Assembly (NCBI GenBank): GCA_013423325.1
Contig: BLJB01000128.1
Location: 1-64,000 of the forward strand
Direction of reading: 5' to 3'
From: Usnea hakonensis
Lineage: Eukaryota; Ascomycota; Lecanoromycetes; Lecanorales; Parmeliaceae
DNA: 64,000 nt
The notes under the pieces: generated by a model
Database searches by the model: none
The model's input: the letters and a program-made list of their open reading frames with translations, nothing else
What the model was told of the DNA's origin: nothing
Translations under genes and position numbers: made by a program
In this document: piece by piece, positions 10,070 through 21,396 of the stretch
Layout: every line of letters starts with the position of its first letter
Position numbering within the stretch: the stretch's first letter is position 1

Positions 10070-11701
10070 TGAATGAAGCTCAAAAGATAAAGGGCATGTA
10101 TCCTCAGGGTAATGGCGCTCTTTTCAGCTGAAGAGAAGGAAGACGAAATGCTAAGGCCACCATCAACTCGCCAACTCAACCAGAAGCGGGCTTTTTCCAG
10201 CAAGAAGCAGCTCGAACAGTGCGAGTGGCGTTATGCAGCCTGTAAACCGCTTCTTTATCTTGATGAAAGATCAGGCAAAGATTTTCACAGAGATGACACT
10301 ACAGAGCCTCGGTACGTAATCGTGGGTAAAAGCACAACAAGAAAAAGGGCAAAAGGGTCAACTCGCTATATAAATAGATGATCCTGACAGGGGGATTAGG
10401 ATTGATGCAAAGAGTAAAGAGAAAGATGCGTTGCCAGTAGGTTTATTTGTAATGGCTCGCCAAGATCAACTTTGAAAGGACGTGCACGCTGGTTACGGTA
10501 TCGGTGCAAGCAAGCCATTGTCTAGGCGTGACGCGTAATATTGCAAAAGTTAGAGCCTTTTTATACCATGAACTGGCACAAGATAGAAGGTACAGTAGCC
10601 AAACTTAGAAAGATATCGCGTTGGTGCATCATGCGAGTGACTGTAGCTGTTCCGAGTCTTGACCTCAAACGAACGGCTACTTTTTTTTTGCGGGTCCCAG
10701 ATCGGCATAATCGTCGAGACACGACGTAGCTTCAACAGATCGCAAAGCGAATTCAGACCCTCTCCTACCAATATCCGACAGCAGTGAGCTGGGAAAGCTA
10801 CTGTCTGTTCTTGCACTAGCTTCTGGGACGTAATTCAGTACAAAAGAAAGACCTAAGATGAGCCTGTGACTGGCCAGGAAGGATGGCGCTCGCATTACAC
10901 GACCCATATTCGGGATAGCAAGGTGTGCCCGAAGTGTAAGGCGCCTGCATAATGTAGGTACGCAAGCGAGACGATGTTTCATTGACCATTTTCGGAACCC
11001 GGTTCGGAAACCGACTCGCCGGGTAAATACTTAATCCATTGCCGAAGCGCGCTCTTTCTCCTACCCAGATATCAGACTACGTATATGTACTCATTCTTCA
11101 GCGGTCTGATAGGGGTTATGAAGCAAGTTGTTCGGAGCGTCTACTAGTAGCATTTGTTGAGAGGGATGTTGGGCGCAAGTGGGGCACGTGAAAATGCCAG
11201 ATTCTACCAAGCTATAACCCTCTGCAGACGAAATTGATGGTTGCAAATGCCACTTTATATAGCTTCACCTTTTCCCTCTTGTGATGCGATCCGGAGTGCA
11301 GAAGAGCACGGATCAATGATACGGAGTAAAGGCCCATCATCCACTGCTTTACCCCGCTCGGTGCGTAGGAGATTCGATGGACAGACAACGGGGAGTAGAT
11401 TGCTGTAGTTCCAGATTGCTTGGGCGGTATCTTGTCTTCCCTTTGCGACTGTTGTCGTATGATCCTTCGATTAGTACAGCAGAAGTTTTTGTCGCCGCCG
11501 TTACAAGATAATTGTAGTTTATCGGAGCCGAAAGGTGGAAGCAAATTCTGGAATGTTCTGACTGGGGGAAAACAGGGTTTCCAAGAGACAATGTCAGATT
11601 GGTCACGGGGAGCATGCAAATTTGACTGGTAGTCGATCTCAGATTGAATCTAATCTCCCTCGAATGCCGATCTAGCCTACCCCAAAATGAAATCTCTTCA
11701 A
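10070..11701. other. Gene-free stretch of 1.6 kb
   Basis: Only short unsupported frames occur, none with a domain or a consistent splice model. I see no transposon ends or long repeats. Confidence 0.4.
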
Positions 11702-13212
11702 CTATACATAGTTCTCTTCACTCCCCGAAGCTTCGCTCACCGCTCCTTCCGTCGCTCCTTCCACTCCACGCTCTGGTTCCAGGACCAGTTTCAACCTAGT
11801 CTCACCCGCTCTGATGCGCTCTCTGATACGCTCGTTGAACTTTTGCATCATGAATTCAAAAGCCTCGTCTTCGTCTCTCTCCATGAGACATTCCATTCCG
11901 TTCTCCTTCTTCAGTGTCTGCAACTGAAACTTGATTGTCTGAAGGGTTTGGTCAGAAAACATGGATGAGACCTCGTCAAAGATAGATTTTAGAGTCCTGC
12001 CTTTGAGAGTCCCGCCTGGCCACTTCTTGATAGTAATTCGAGTACCGGAGGACTCGACAACAAGAACATTGACTTCGGGTCTTATAGTAGGGGTATGAGG
12101 GTCGGCTTGGGCTGTTGTTGAATGACTTGACACTCTCGGGGATGGACCGGGTTGTGACTGGGGACTATCCGAATTGCCGAGTTGCACGTTTCTGCGTAAA
12201 TGATTTCGCTGGTCATTAAGGTCATTTGAAGCCTCTAAGCTAGACGTGAGTGTTTGGAATGATGTGCTTTGAAGCTCTGGTAGCATTGATATACGCCTTC
12301 GTTTATTGGATTCGCTCTCGATATGGTTGCTACCTAATGGACGCGGATGAGATCTTTTTGGCTGTGAATTCTGATCTTGTGTATTGTCCTCGCTATTCTC
12401 GCTATCCTCTATTTTTAGGGGCATGTTTGAAGAATTGGTTGTTGGAGTAGAATTTGAACTCCTCGGACGGAAATTGCTAGGATTATCAATAGATTTAGGG
12501 AGTGATTTTGGTAGTTCAGAGGCTTCAGGTCCGGGTGAGCGATGCCAGTTCTCATCATCCACAGGAAGAGCTCCCGTCCCCTTGACGGACTTTGAGAGTA
12601 GCCCAGTGGCTGGGTTGTACGACAATTCTTTGAATATGAACCTATTATCTGCGGGTCTGGACAGAACTTGGCGTGGTGGCGGTGGAGAAGGCTGCGATGT
12701 ATGGGGGGTGTTACGAGGAGAACATTCCGCAGAGGTGAAAGATTCTTCAGAGCTAGATCTATCGTTTTGAAAAGGATTTGTGTTCCTATAGCGGGTGTTG
12801 CGCCGTGAGTACGTGTTTTGTCGCCATATAAATCTTCGGAGAAGTTTCAAGATTCTATGATAATCAGCTTCCGTTGCGAGAGAAGCTTGTAAACTTACGT
12901 GACCTCTTCCTCTGGATATCTTGGTCTAGTCTGAAATGATGTTCCTCCCTCTGAGGGCCAGAAGTCATGAGCATTGCTACCGGTCTCGACGAACCGCTGA
13001 GCCATCACGCCTAGATCGTGGTTATCAGAGCGCCAATTTATCAGAGCCGTTCCAATTTCCCCAAAAGGAGTTTTGTAATTTTTACGCCAGTCAGCGACGG
13101 ATTTTCCAAATTTTCGCTGAGAAGCCCGATTATCAAATCCAAGATTTTGATAGAGGGTTTGCATTCTTGGAATTCTAGATGCAGTAATAGGATCTTCACC
13201 TAATCGCGTCAT
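11702..13212 (-). CDS. Orphan disordered protein with a possible PB1-like C terminus
   Basis: Exons 13212-12899 and 12854-11702 (44 bp intron), 488 aa. Residues 1-100 are a compact basic, Trp-containing helical region (SVADWRKNYKTPFGEIG). Residues 120-360 are Ser/Pro/Asn-rich and probably disordered, with a basic patch (ESNKRRRIS) that could be a nuclear localisation signal. The last 120 residues are folded-looking: a strand (NVLVVES, GTRITIKKW), a helix with LKSIFDEVSSMF, and the acidic turn MERDEDEAFEFM. This order (basic strand, helix, acidic OPCA-like turn) resembles PB1 or ubiquitin-like interaction domains, but the match is only by eye. I do not recognise the family. A nuclear scaffold or regulator is a guess. 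Confidence 0.6.
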
Positions 13213-14470
13213 TTTGCAAGCTCGCGGTAATCGTGAAAGTGGACACTGATTTTGGATTCAAAGGTGAAGATGTAAGAGAGGTTGTTCGAGACTGTGAAAG
13301 ACTTGACAAATAGCTGAGATGAAATCTCGTGGATGTCCAATGAGGAGGATCTAGGAGAGATGGGTTGAAGCTGAGAACAAGCTATGATAAAAACTTATGG
13401 ACATCCAAAGACGAGACTCTTGGAGGGGTTCTTGGACTTTCTGAAGGAGCTGGAACGGATGCCTATAAATCTCTAAAGCCAATGATGATGAGGAGAACAC
13501 AAGCTTCCGGGCAAACGCTGGGACTAGAGCTTGTGGACTAGTAGTAAAGATGGTAAGATTTCGTGGCTGTTCGACGAGAACGGTGTAGGAGAGATGGTAG
13601 GGACGGAAGGGCATTAAATAGTGTAGGAGGCTTGTGGTGAATAGGCTCGGTTGAAAGTGAATGAGGAGATGAATCGACTTAGGTCGGTGAATGTGCTCGG
13701 TTGAAAGTGAAAGAAGAGATGGATCGACTTAGGTCGGTGAATGTACTCGGTTGAAAATAAATTGATTCATTTATGGCTGTGAATGATAAGCTTCATGTGT
13801 GAGATGGTCATCTATCTAAACGTCAGAAATGACCTTTATTTGTACATGAAGTCAAGGTTTTTACACCTCAGTCTTCCGCGAATTGTCACGTCACTTGAAT
13901 GACCTCAGTCTTCTCCAAATCCTCACTTCAAGGTCACCCCACTTGCCGAGTCTGCATGCGCCACCTAGCTCAAATCCATCCCAACAAGCTATAACGTATC
14001 AGACTTCTCTACCTCCAAGCAGTCTCCCTTCGCTTGTTCCAGACCTCAAGGAAAGATTATGCAGTGTGTGGATCGTATGTCGTTCAACATGTGAGATTGG
14101 TCAATCCATGAGTTGGCTGTGATCTATTTAGGGATCATCCGAACTGTTTACAGATGAAAGCGGTGAGGCTTGGGGCTTTGGAACTCGGAGTCTGGCAGCT
14201 CTAAGGCGTAGCTTACCTCGAGCGCGTCGTCAATACCATAGGCTCGGTCCCGACATCGCTGCTGCAACAGCAAGCAAGTAAACATACATGCAAGTAAAGG
14301 GTGAAGTAGCCAAGCCAATGTCGTAGAGTAAGCAGAATTCGAATGTTTGTTTGCAAACCCGGCAGGTAGCCAAACCATGTAAAAAAACACTTGGGATATC
14401 GAAATAGAATGATCCGAGTAAGGTATGTGGATATGGTTTGGTAGATTGCCCAATGAAGAAAGATTTTCGT
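13213..14470. other. Spacer with a 50 bp tandem repeat, no gene seen
   Basis: This stretch lies upstream of the preceding minus-strand gene and beyond the 3' end of the next one. It contains the 50 bp repeat described separately and an unsupported minus frame at 13351-13614. No gene is supported. Confidence 0.4.
13637..13770. repeat. 50 bp tandem repeat, about 2.5 copies
   Basis: The motif CTCGGTTGAAA recurs at 13646, 13696 and 13746, exactly 50 bp apart. The first two units match over almost their whole length (shared stretch ATCGACTTAGGTCGGTGAAT), and the third diverges after about 20 bases. It sits in the 5' flank of the orphan gene at 11702-13212. Confidence 0.8.
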
Positions 14471-15700
14471 CTATACCTGGCCTTGCGTTTTAAACCACGG
14501 GACCTCCATGACCACCTTCCCGCGAGTTTCCCACATATGCACTCCGATCTCTTCGTCTGCGTCCTCTTCAGCATTCCCACCTGATCCCAATATACCACGT
14601 TGCATGACGTTGGCTTTCATCAGCCATCTCCCGCCGTCGGTCTGATCATGCAACGCCTGCGGGGTCGAGCCGTAGGGCGTCGCCTGGAATTTAGGCAATG
14701 TAGGCGTAAGCTCCAACAAATCCTTGGCAGAGTCTGTGGCTACCGGCTCGTAAGACTCCAGTCTCCATCTCGAAGTCTTACTGCTCGCAGTAGATGACTT
14801 ATTCTTGCCGGACGTGGAGGGGTGATAGTACCGCCGCTCGGCAAATTCTTCCTTTCGAATTCCTCGCACCGCGAGCGCCATCAGTTGATTCAACACCATA
14901 TACTCCAGCTTTAGTTTAATGATGTAGCTGAAGGTTTGAACAGGATGGCTGATACCGGTCAGGTTGAGAAAAACTAAGACCACGGTCACGATGTCCAAGC
15001 AGACGGTGATGACATTGACACAGATGAGGTCGACCATGACGCGGCGCTGTCTGACGCTGGGCTTGCGTTTAAGTAGCTGGGCTATGGACCAAATATAGAT
15101 GCCGTTGATGATGCATTCGGTAACCGTGTAGCCGATCTGAGTGCACCGATCCACTATGGCCTCTTTCACGGAGTACACGTCAGAGATGTAGAAATTATAA
15201 GGATTGTAGGCTGGCCAGACTAGAACCCAGGTTGGAATGATTATCAGTGACGCAACGGTTATGATCATGATGAGCACACATCGTTGGAGCGTGTCATTAT
15301 TATTGACCATGTGAAGTCTGGAATAGAGAACCAAAAGCTGTGCGGGAGCGTATATGGTCCAGCCGCCCAGGATGAAGAGTGTATACAGTGGCCAGAGCGG
15401 CTTGGGGTTGGGGGCATAGTCTTTGACAAGGAGGCCAATCGGATCGATGACACAGCCCCAGGTTCCGAGCAACATGCACCAGTAGTATAAACCCTGCTTC
15501 TTCTTGAACATCCGATAGATGCCAAAGTTCATGTCGACAAAGAGGTAAAAGACAATTGCGATGAAGCCGATTGCTACTAGATTCTCACCTGGTCTTCGGA
15601 GATAGGTTAAGTTTAGTCGTACACAGCGGAAAAGAAACTTATCGTACCTCCATTTGTAAGGCGCTGACTCCACGACATGGTGTACTGAGTCTGAACTCAT
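14471..15700 (-). CDS. Seven-helix integral membrane protein, DUF7703-like
   Basis: Single exon, 409 aa, ATG at 15700. The first 280 residues contain about seven hydrophobic segments: FIAIVFYLFVDMNFGIY, YYWCMLLGTWGCVIDPIGLL, LYTLFILGGWTIYAPAQLLVLYS, VLIMIITVASLIIIPTWVLVW, a segment near GYTVTECIINGIYIW, LICVNVITVCLDIVTVVLVFL, and a weaker last one around LEYMVLNQLMALA. Between helices three and four is SRLHMV, a motif I associate with fungal DUF7703-type proteins. The remaining 130 residues are a cytoplasm-like polar tail rich in Ser/Thr with Lys/Arg pairs. The family is fungal, of unknown function, with a topology like receptors. The last codons (CAG GTA TAG) contain a possible splice donor, so a longer C terminus is possible. 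Confidence 0.75.
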   Translation of the reverse strand: MSSDSVHHVVESAPYKWRYDKFLFRCVRLNLTYLRRPGENLVAIGFIAIVFYLFVDMNFGIYRMFKKKQGLYYWCMLLGTWGCVIDPIGLLVKDYAPNPKPLWPLYTLFILGGWTIYAPAQLLVLYSRLHMVNNNDTLQRCVLIMIITVASLIIIPTWVLVWPAYNPYNFYISDVYSVKEAIVDRCTQIGYTVTECIINGIYIWSIAQLLKRKPSVRQRRVMVDLICVNVITVCLDIVTVVLVFLNLTGISHPVQTFSYIIKLKLEYMVLNQLMALAVRGIRKEEFAERRYYHPSTSGKNKSSTASSKTSRWRLESYEPVATDSAKDLLELTPTLPKFQATPYGSTPQALHDQTDGGRWLMKANVMQRGILGSGGNAEEDADEEIGVHMWETRGKVVMEVPWFKTQGQV

Positions 15701-17508
15701 TATATCATATTTAAATGGGCAAAATGCTCAAAAGAAATTGGCACGTGTAACAGGAGAATTCGGAAACCTTGGTTTCAAAAATAAAACGAAGAACACTTCA
15801 GCAGGCCTTCTTATGTGCTAGAGATGATGGCTAGAACCTCGGTAAAGGCGGGCTGACCTTCTTGATGGCTTACACAGATTACATTAAGGCAGTATTATGG
15901 ATGCCTCAGCGTGTCGCTTTGAGCCGTTCATGCAGGGAGCGGGCATGACTGTTTCCCTCGTCAAGAGCTGCGAGGCCATGAAATGCGGCTTAGCACTGAT
16001 GTGTTTCAAGACAAGTGCAATCAGGCAAAATTCGGATTGGGAAGTGCTAAGCGTATCAGTTCACACCCTCAACGAAAGCCTCGTGTATGCCAATAATATG
16101 CGTCTAATTGCAATGACTTCTGGTATCCTATTGTGATAAAAAGTTAATGATAATGCTGAGAGAACATATTCGGTTGGGGGTGGATTGCTCCGTACTGAGG
16201 CTTATGTCTTACCTGTGGTGCCTCGATGAATGCTGCGCACCCTCGGCATACTCGTGCTGAACATGTCCCTCAACTGTAATCCGTAGGCCCGGGGAGACGC
16301 ATATACTCGTACCCTCGCCAAACATTTTCGAGACCCTGCCGAATTGTCCACGGATATAAATAAGCCTCGGCCCAGAAATCCTTCGATACAAGCAAGCCAC
16401 GGTTGCTGGGCCGCACACGGAATGGACTTCCGGTCTTGAATCTTGGTCTGCAGTCACTTCCTAAGGTATGATTTTCTTGAAAATACTGTCCGGATTGTGA
16501 TGGCGCAAAGGCTGCCCGAGCCGTTGTTATTTTAAAACACTTCTAAGGGGAAACGAGGGGCCCCCATAACCCCCACTCACTAAATCGAAACAACCTTATT
16601 GGCTGACTCCCGCCGCTATTAGGCGAGGTAGAGTAGGTAGGTAAGGTTACTTAGGTAGATCCACTTCTAGATGTACGAGTACCCACGTGGTACCTTACTT
16701 TTCCTCACACGTTAGGATTCTTTACTCTAAACATTCAGCAATCATACCTGTATTTATTTTCTAGTTTATCTACATGAGCTTGACGCCTTAATTGTCACCA
16801 TGATTCTTTGAATTGCAGTACCGATCGTACCGCCATGCTACATATCAGTGTACTTCTAGGCCTGGAGCTGCAGAAGGCGGCCCGGTCCTACGTAGTAGCC
16901 CAGGGAAGCTCATTCAGCCTCAAAGCCTTGGGGAAGGGATTGTTGGCTCTTCTACTGTGCCTTTGTTCACTTGGGCATCAGACATAAGAGTCCGATGCGC
17001 ACCCGCTAGCATGTCGCACTCTGGGGCAACTTGGGCTGTCTTTGCCGCCACAATCATGGGCCTCTTCTGGCTACGATGAGCCAGATGTTTTGCATTGAAT
17101 ATGGCAGGGATCCTTTCGTCCACCACTGGTGACCCATCACCTGTGTAAGTAATCGACCTTCACCCTTTTCCTGCTGTCGCTGACCCAATATAGTAGTCGG
17201 AGTCCTTGCTGCACCAAGTGCGTTCATGGCTTCTATCAGACTACGCAAGGAGAAAGCTTAGACCAAAAATAAGAATACTCCAGGGAGAAGGCGGTGGCAG
17301 GGGTGGTCGTAGTGATTACATTGGCAGAGAAGGCGGTAGTATCGGGAGATCGACAGCTCGAGCTAGCGGAGCGAGGGCTCCGATGACTACTCGCTGACTG
17401 TAACTTTACGTTCCCCAGGAACGTAATCCTATCTGACCTCGGTCTACCTTGAATCTTTATCCAGCAATGCCGTAACGACCGCAATTTGACTGCCCGAAAG
17501 CCGTCAAC
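15701..17508. other. Gene-free stretch upstream of a pseudogene
   Basis: No supported gene occurs here. At 16634-16657 there is a run of TAGGTAGGTAAGG-type words and at 16690 a related GGTACCTTAC. Similar words occur in other spacers of the window. Short open frames (e.g. 15897-16136) have no recognisable features. Confidence 0.4.
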
Positions 17509-18205
17509 GTGTCTTTTGGGTACTCTGGCAGCGACATCTTCCTCACTCAATTGGCCTGGAATACTGTCCAAGATTCTCGAAAAGCTTGCGGGGATCATGA
17601 TGAGCTCACACGTGAAGCCTTACGTCTACACGCTGTGCTTCAACACTTGGAACAAGAGGTGGTCAAACCGGAAAGCCCAATAAAACGAGCAGACGGAACC
17701 TCCAAAGCACATCTTGAGCATATTGCAACCGATTGCGAGGTCGTGTTCAAGCAAGTTGATAAGATATTGACAGCGTAGGCTGCTCCGAGTGAGGAGAAAA
17801 GAAGCGTCCGTAAGATATGGTAGACAGTGCGCTCCGGCAATGGTCAGATGGCAGACCTGGGAGATCATGGATCTAAGTTGACGTTGTATACCTCTGAGAT
17901 GTTGTTGTATGTTGTTGTATCTGAACTTCGCCTCGATGAGTATTGTTGGTAGAATAGAGCGGTGGATGCAAGGAGTCCTTCGAGATGTAAAGATCGCCGT
18001 CAAGAAAAAGACGGCTCATATAGTACTAAGTGGAGGTAATTGGGAGGGCACAATATTGATGACGTATACCGACGATGATACTGGCTTCTGGAAGGGTCTA
18101 GGCCGCGATCTCGTCAGTGGGATTACCATGTAAACAAGCACAAGCATCCCGTCAAGAAGTATATCAAATAGCTAGGCCAGCGGGGGTATATTCGATGATC
18201 ACTCG
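17509..18205 (+). pseudogene. Decayed fungal STAND/NLR N-terminal-domain gene
   Basis: The frame at 17509-17778 matches the common fungal N-terminal domain of STAND (NLR-like) proteins: FGYSGSDIFLTQLAWNTVQ, SRKACGDHDELTRE, LEQEVVKPESPI. It lacks an ATG (the expected first codon is GTG) and ends in TAG at 17776-17778. The next residues in the same frame, SEEKRSVRKIW then a second stop, continue the family. After a TTGTTGTATG-type short duplication near 17895-17920 the match resumes in a different frame (17909-18133: MSIVGRIERWMQG, then TYTDDDTGFWK). It shifts again to a HKHPVKKYIK segment ending near 18205. This makes at least two in-frame stops and two frameshifts, so it is a relic of a gene from the fungal allorecognition/NLR repertoire. 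No ATPase or repeat domain remains nearby. Confidence 0.8.
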
Positions 18206-18392
18206 TCTCAAGAGTTCAACCAACGGCAATAATTTATGGCGAGTGAAACCTAAGGTAATGAGGGAACCCAAACATCCTCACCATCTAGACTCGCAACCAT
18301 AGTCAATAGCAATGCCTTCCAACCAAAAAGGTATCTTACACACTATGACACAACGCCGTTCGATGCGGCCTTTGGTCACGATGAAAATGAAT
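18206..18392. other. Short spacer
   Basis: Sequence between the pseudogene and the BZZ1 stop codon; nothing further is seen. Confidence 0.3.
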
Positions 18393-20828
18393 TCAAACCT
18401 CTTGGATATAATTCGCTGGCACGCTCTTCGTCACACCCCCCTTTTCGACATCCGCCCATCCATCTCCCGTATCCTTATTTACAAGTACAAATCTTTCCCC
18501 TTCGCTCATGCTCCACTCTGCATCACTTCGTGATTCGTAATCGTACAATGCTTCCACGTAGCTCAATTTCTTGGCTCCCCGTTTGGGGGCAACCACAGGT
18601 CCTTTCTTCTTGCCACGTATGCTACCTGTTAGAGAGGTCGAAGAGCTGGAGTAGGACGAGACTGGCCGTTCCAAGGCTGGAGGGACGGCTAGGATCTCGA
18701 GGTAGGATGTGGGAACAAGGCCGATGGTGTGCGGATTGAGACGGACGCAGGTCCAGCCAGAGCCATCTGATTCCGTCAGCGCCGACATCCAATTGAAATG
18801 GTGGTAGGTCATTTCAACACTCACCATCGTGCTCAGTGATCGAGACTTCATCACCCTCTTCAACTGATACTTCTCCCTCCGTAGTCGCCTGATAAGCATA
18901 ATTCATTCTTCCTCGCTGTTCTATTGGATGTGATGTACTCGAGCCGCCTCCACTAAGACCATTACCCGGCATCTCTGCGATGTACTGGGTAGGAGGCGGA
19001 GCCACGATTCTGTTCTTCCTCGTCGTAGCTGGCTTGCTTGCGGGAGGTGGAGATCCAGCTCCGTCTGTGCTCATCTCATCAGATGGCGCCTTCGCAGAGA
19101 CTGATCTATTTGCGCTGGCCACATAGCCCGAGCTGAGAGTATCCATAGTGTTACTCCGACTCAATGCTGGGAGTTCTGTGACACCCTCTGGAGGTCCGCC
19201 GTTACTTTGTGGTGGAGCAATTTTGGAGGCTGCCTGTCTCTCCGCTTTTAGCTTCTTCTTCCCGTCCTTGGACTGCTCTCCAGGACACTCCGCTGGGACC
19301 TTTAGCTCGCATTTGCTGTGACATGTGTAGCCACAATCTTGACAATCAAATCCCTTGGCAGACAGCCCCCATAATCTTTCTCCACAGAGGTCGCAATTGG
19401 TGGGAACTTTGAAAGTCTGAGATTTGAATGCGTGGTTCTGAGCTCCGACGGATACGTCGCCGACTTTGGAGGTGATTGTATGAGTCTCGACCTCGGCGGT
19501 CATGCGTTGTCGTTCAACCTCGTGGAGGAGCTCTTGGGCATTGAACATCGCCTTCACCATTTCTACCTCATCTCGCTTGTCTTTACCTTGTCGTATGTTC
19601 CTCCGTATCATCTTAATAGCTTCAACTTCTTTCGCTCTTTTGTCCACCTCTTGCTTGAGGTTTCGCGATTGGCTCTTGCTCTTGCTAAGCACATTTCGCA
19701 GATATACCTTGGCGGTCTCATCGACCACCATTGCATTGTCGTCCAGCCAGACAGGACTCGGCTCAAAAGTCAAATCCAAAGGTTCTTGCCAGGGCGCCAC
19801 ATTATGCCGCACAAACATCATTGAGTCTAATCTTGGATCGTTGCGTGGGATTTCTGAGCCAAGGCGCTGAAGGTGATCGGTACTTCGAGAGAGGGCAGAT
19901 GTTTCCAACAGTACGGCGTGGGACCACAGAGAATTAACCTGATTGACTCTCGTCTCAGAGAGATCTTGTAGGCTCTAAGCCCCAGTCAAAAAATGCAACA
20001 ACTGCAATGACGAATAGCAATGGACCTTACGTCTAACAAATCCGGAACGTACTCATGGTAGTATTTTTCTTTCTGCCGATTTGTAACGTTGATGCTGATG
20101 AGATAAGTATTCTAGGTGTGTGTATAAGCAAACAGCATCATCGGAGTACTTATGACCAGGTTAATGCCATACCTTTACATTGTGCATCTCCATCATCTGC
20201 TGCTGGTATGCACTTTGGGCTTTATGCTTGCCATGGTCAAACGAGGACTCGGTCTTCTTCCGCCTGCTCTCGACCTCTTGGCAAGAGCCATCGTACCGGC
20301 CCTTTGTTTTCTTCAGGTCACCATACGACACATCTCGCTCCCTTTCCAACTTTGCGGCATATTCAGCGTGACTTTTCCGTATCTCTTCGTATCGTATAGC
20401 TAAATTCTTAAGAGGATCTGCGATCTGTAGGACAAGTTCTGATGAATATCGGTCATGTTCTGCGGCTCTTGACTCGAGCGTAGACAGCTGGGTGGTCCAT
20501 GTGGTAAGGGACGCACTAGATACACACTGCCATCAGAAAAGTGACTGTAGTATTTTTGCAGCCATGCTCACCACTCCAAGGATCCCGGCGTCATGCTTGG
20601 TGTGTCCCCTACACTTAGGATGCTAGACCGCTTCGCTTTCTTTTCAAAATTCTTCCTAGCTAAGCCGTACAACTTGGAACTGTATTCCTTCTCGATCGCC
20701 GCCCGTTCGCGATAGAACTGCTGTATCTCATCGAGCCAGGTGATGCCGTTGGAAACCCAGGCATTGACAGGTTTAAAGCCATCTTTGAGCTCCGCACCGA
20801 ACCTCGGGGTAATATCTACCTCTGCCAT
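18393..20828 (-). CDS. BZZ1: Bzz1-like F-BAR, C1 and double-SH3 actin/endocytosis adaptor
   Basis: Exons: 20828-20572, 20515-20173, 20111-20031, 19974-18825, 18766-18393; 734 aa, frames consistent. The N terminus (ITPRFGAELKDGFKPVNAWV, then EIQQFYRERAAIEKEYSSKL) is a classic F-BAR/FCH start. The coiled F-BAR body runs to about residue 300. A C1 zinc finger lies at about 407-455 (HAFKSQTF...CDLCGERLWG...GFDCQDCGYTCHSKCE). A Ser/Pro-rich linker precedes SH3-1 (about 595-650, MNYAYQATTEGEVS, WTCVRL, GLVPTSYLE) and SH3-2 (about 680-734, ALYDYESRSDAEWSM, SVPANYIQEV). In yeast Bzz1 binds Las17/WASP and activates Arp2/3-driven actin assembly at endocytic sites; ARP2 is 20 kb away. Length and domain order equal those of known Bzz1 proteins. 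Confidence 0.93.
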
Positions 20829-21396
20829 GTCCTAGCTACCTCTCCAGCTCAGGCGAAAGCGTAGAGATGCAACCCATGAATGAGAAAAGTGCCACAGAAA
20901 AATTGGAAGAGAATAAGAATTTCGAATAATGGATGTCGAAAGTTTAGGTGGAGCACAGTAAATGTTGATTAGGTTCAAGTTGCGTCGGGCAGATCCATTG
21001 ACAGAGGCTAACGCTTTAGGGTATAATTCCCGGATAGTGGCCGTGAGCTTGATATCTTGCAGCTGTCTCTTGCTTGGCACATATTTGAATTGATCAACGA
21101 CAGGTCTGACTGCTTTTCATGTTCTTTTGTCCATGTCGGTCATATAAATGTCAATTTACGTTGTTTATCGTGAGAATTTCAAGCTAAGCACCAGAAGAGG
21201 TTTAGCTCGATCTACACCCTAAAAATAATTTTTCACTGACCTAGTCTCTTTCCTTTGTTACATCTCAAACTCCTAACTTTCAGCTCCTGGAACAACACTC
21301 CTAGTGTTGGAATTCTTCTTTCTTTGAAACGTATTACATCCCATACATCTCTGTCATAATTAGTAGCCTACCTTGTCCACTTAGAAAAAGTCCATC
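20829..21396. promoter_or_regulatory. Shared upstream region of BZZ1 and DBP5
   Basis: 568 bp lie between two divergent start codons. The stretch is CT-rich just before the DBP5 start. No specific site was recognised. Confidence 0.35.

Noticed and set aside
10112..10381. 89-codon plus-strand open frame
   Set aside because: Begins with ATG but has no domain, signal or splice support, and the flank is gene-free.
13351..13614. Minus-strand 87-codon frame
   Set aside because: No features and near a tandem repeat in a 5' flank.
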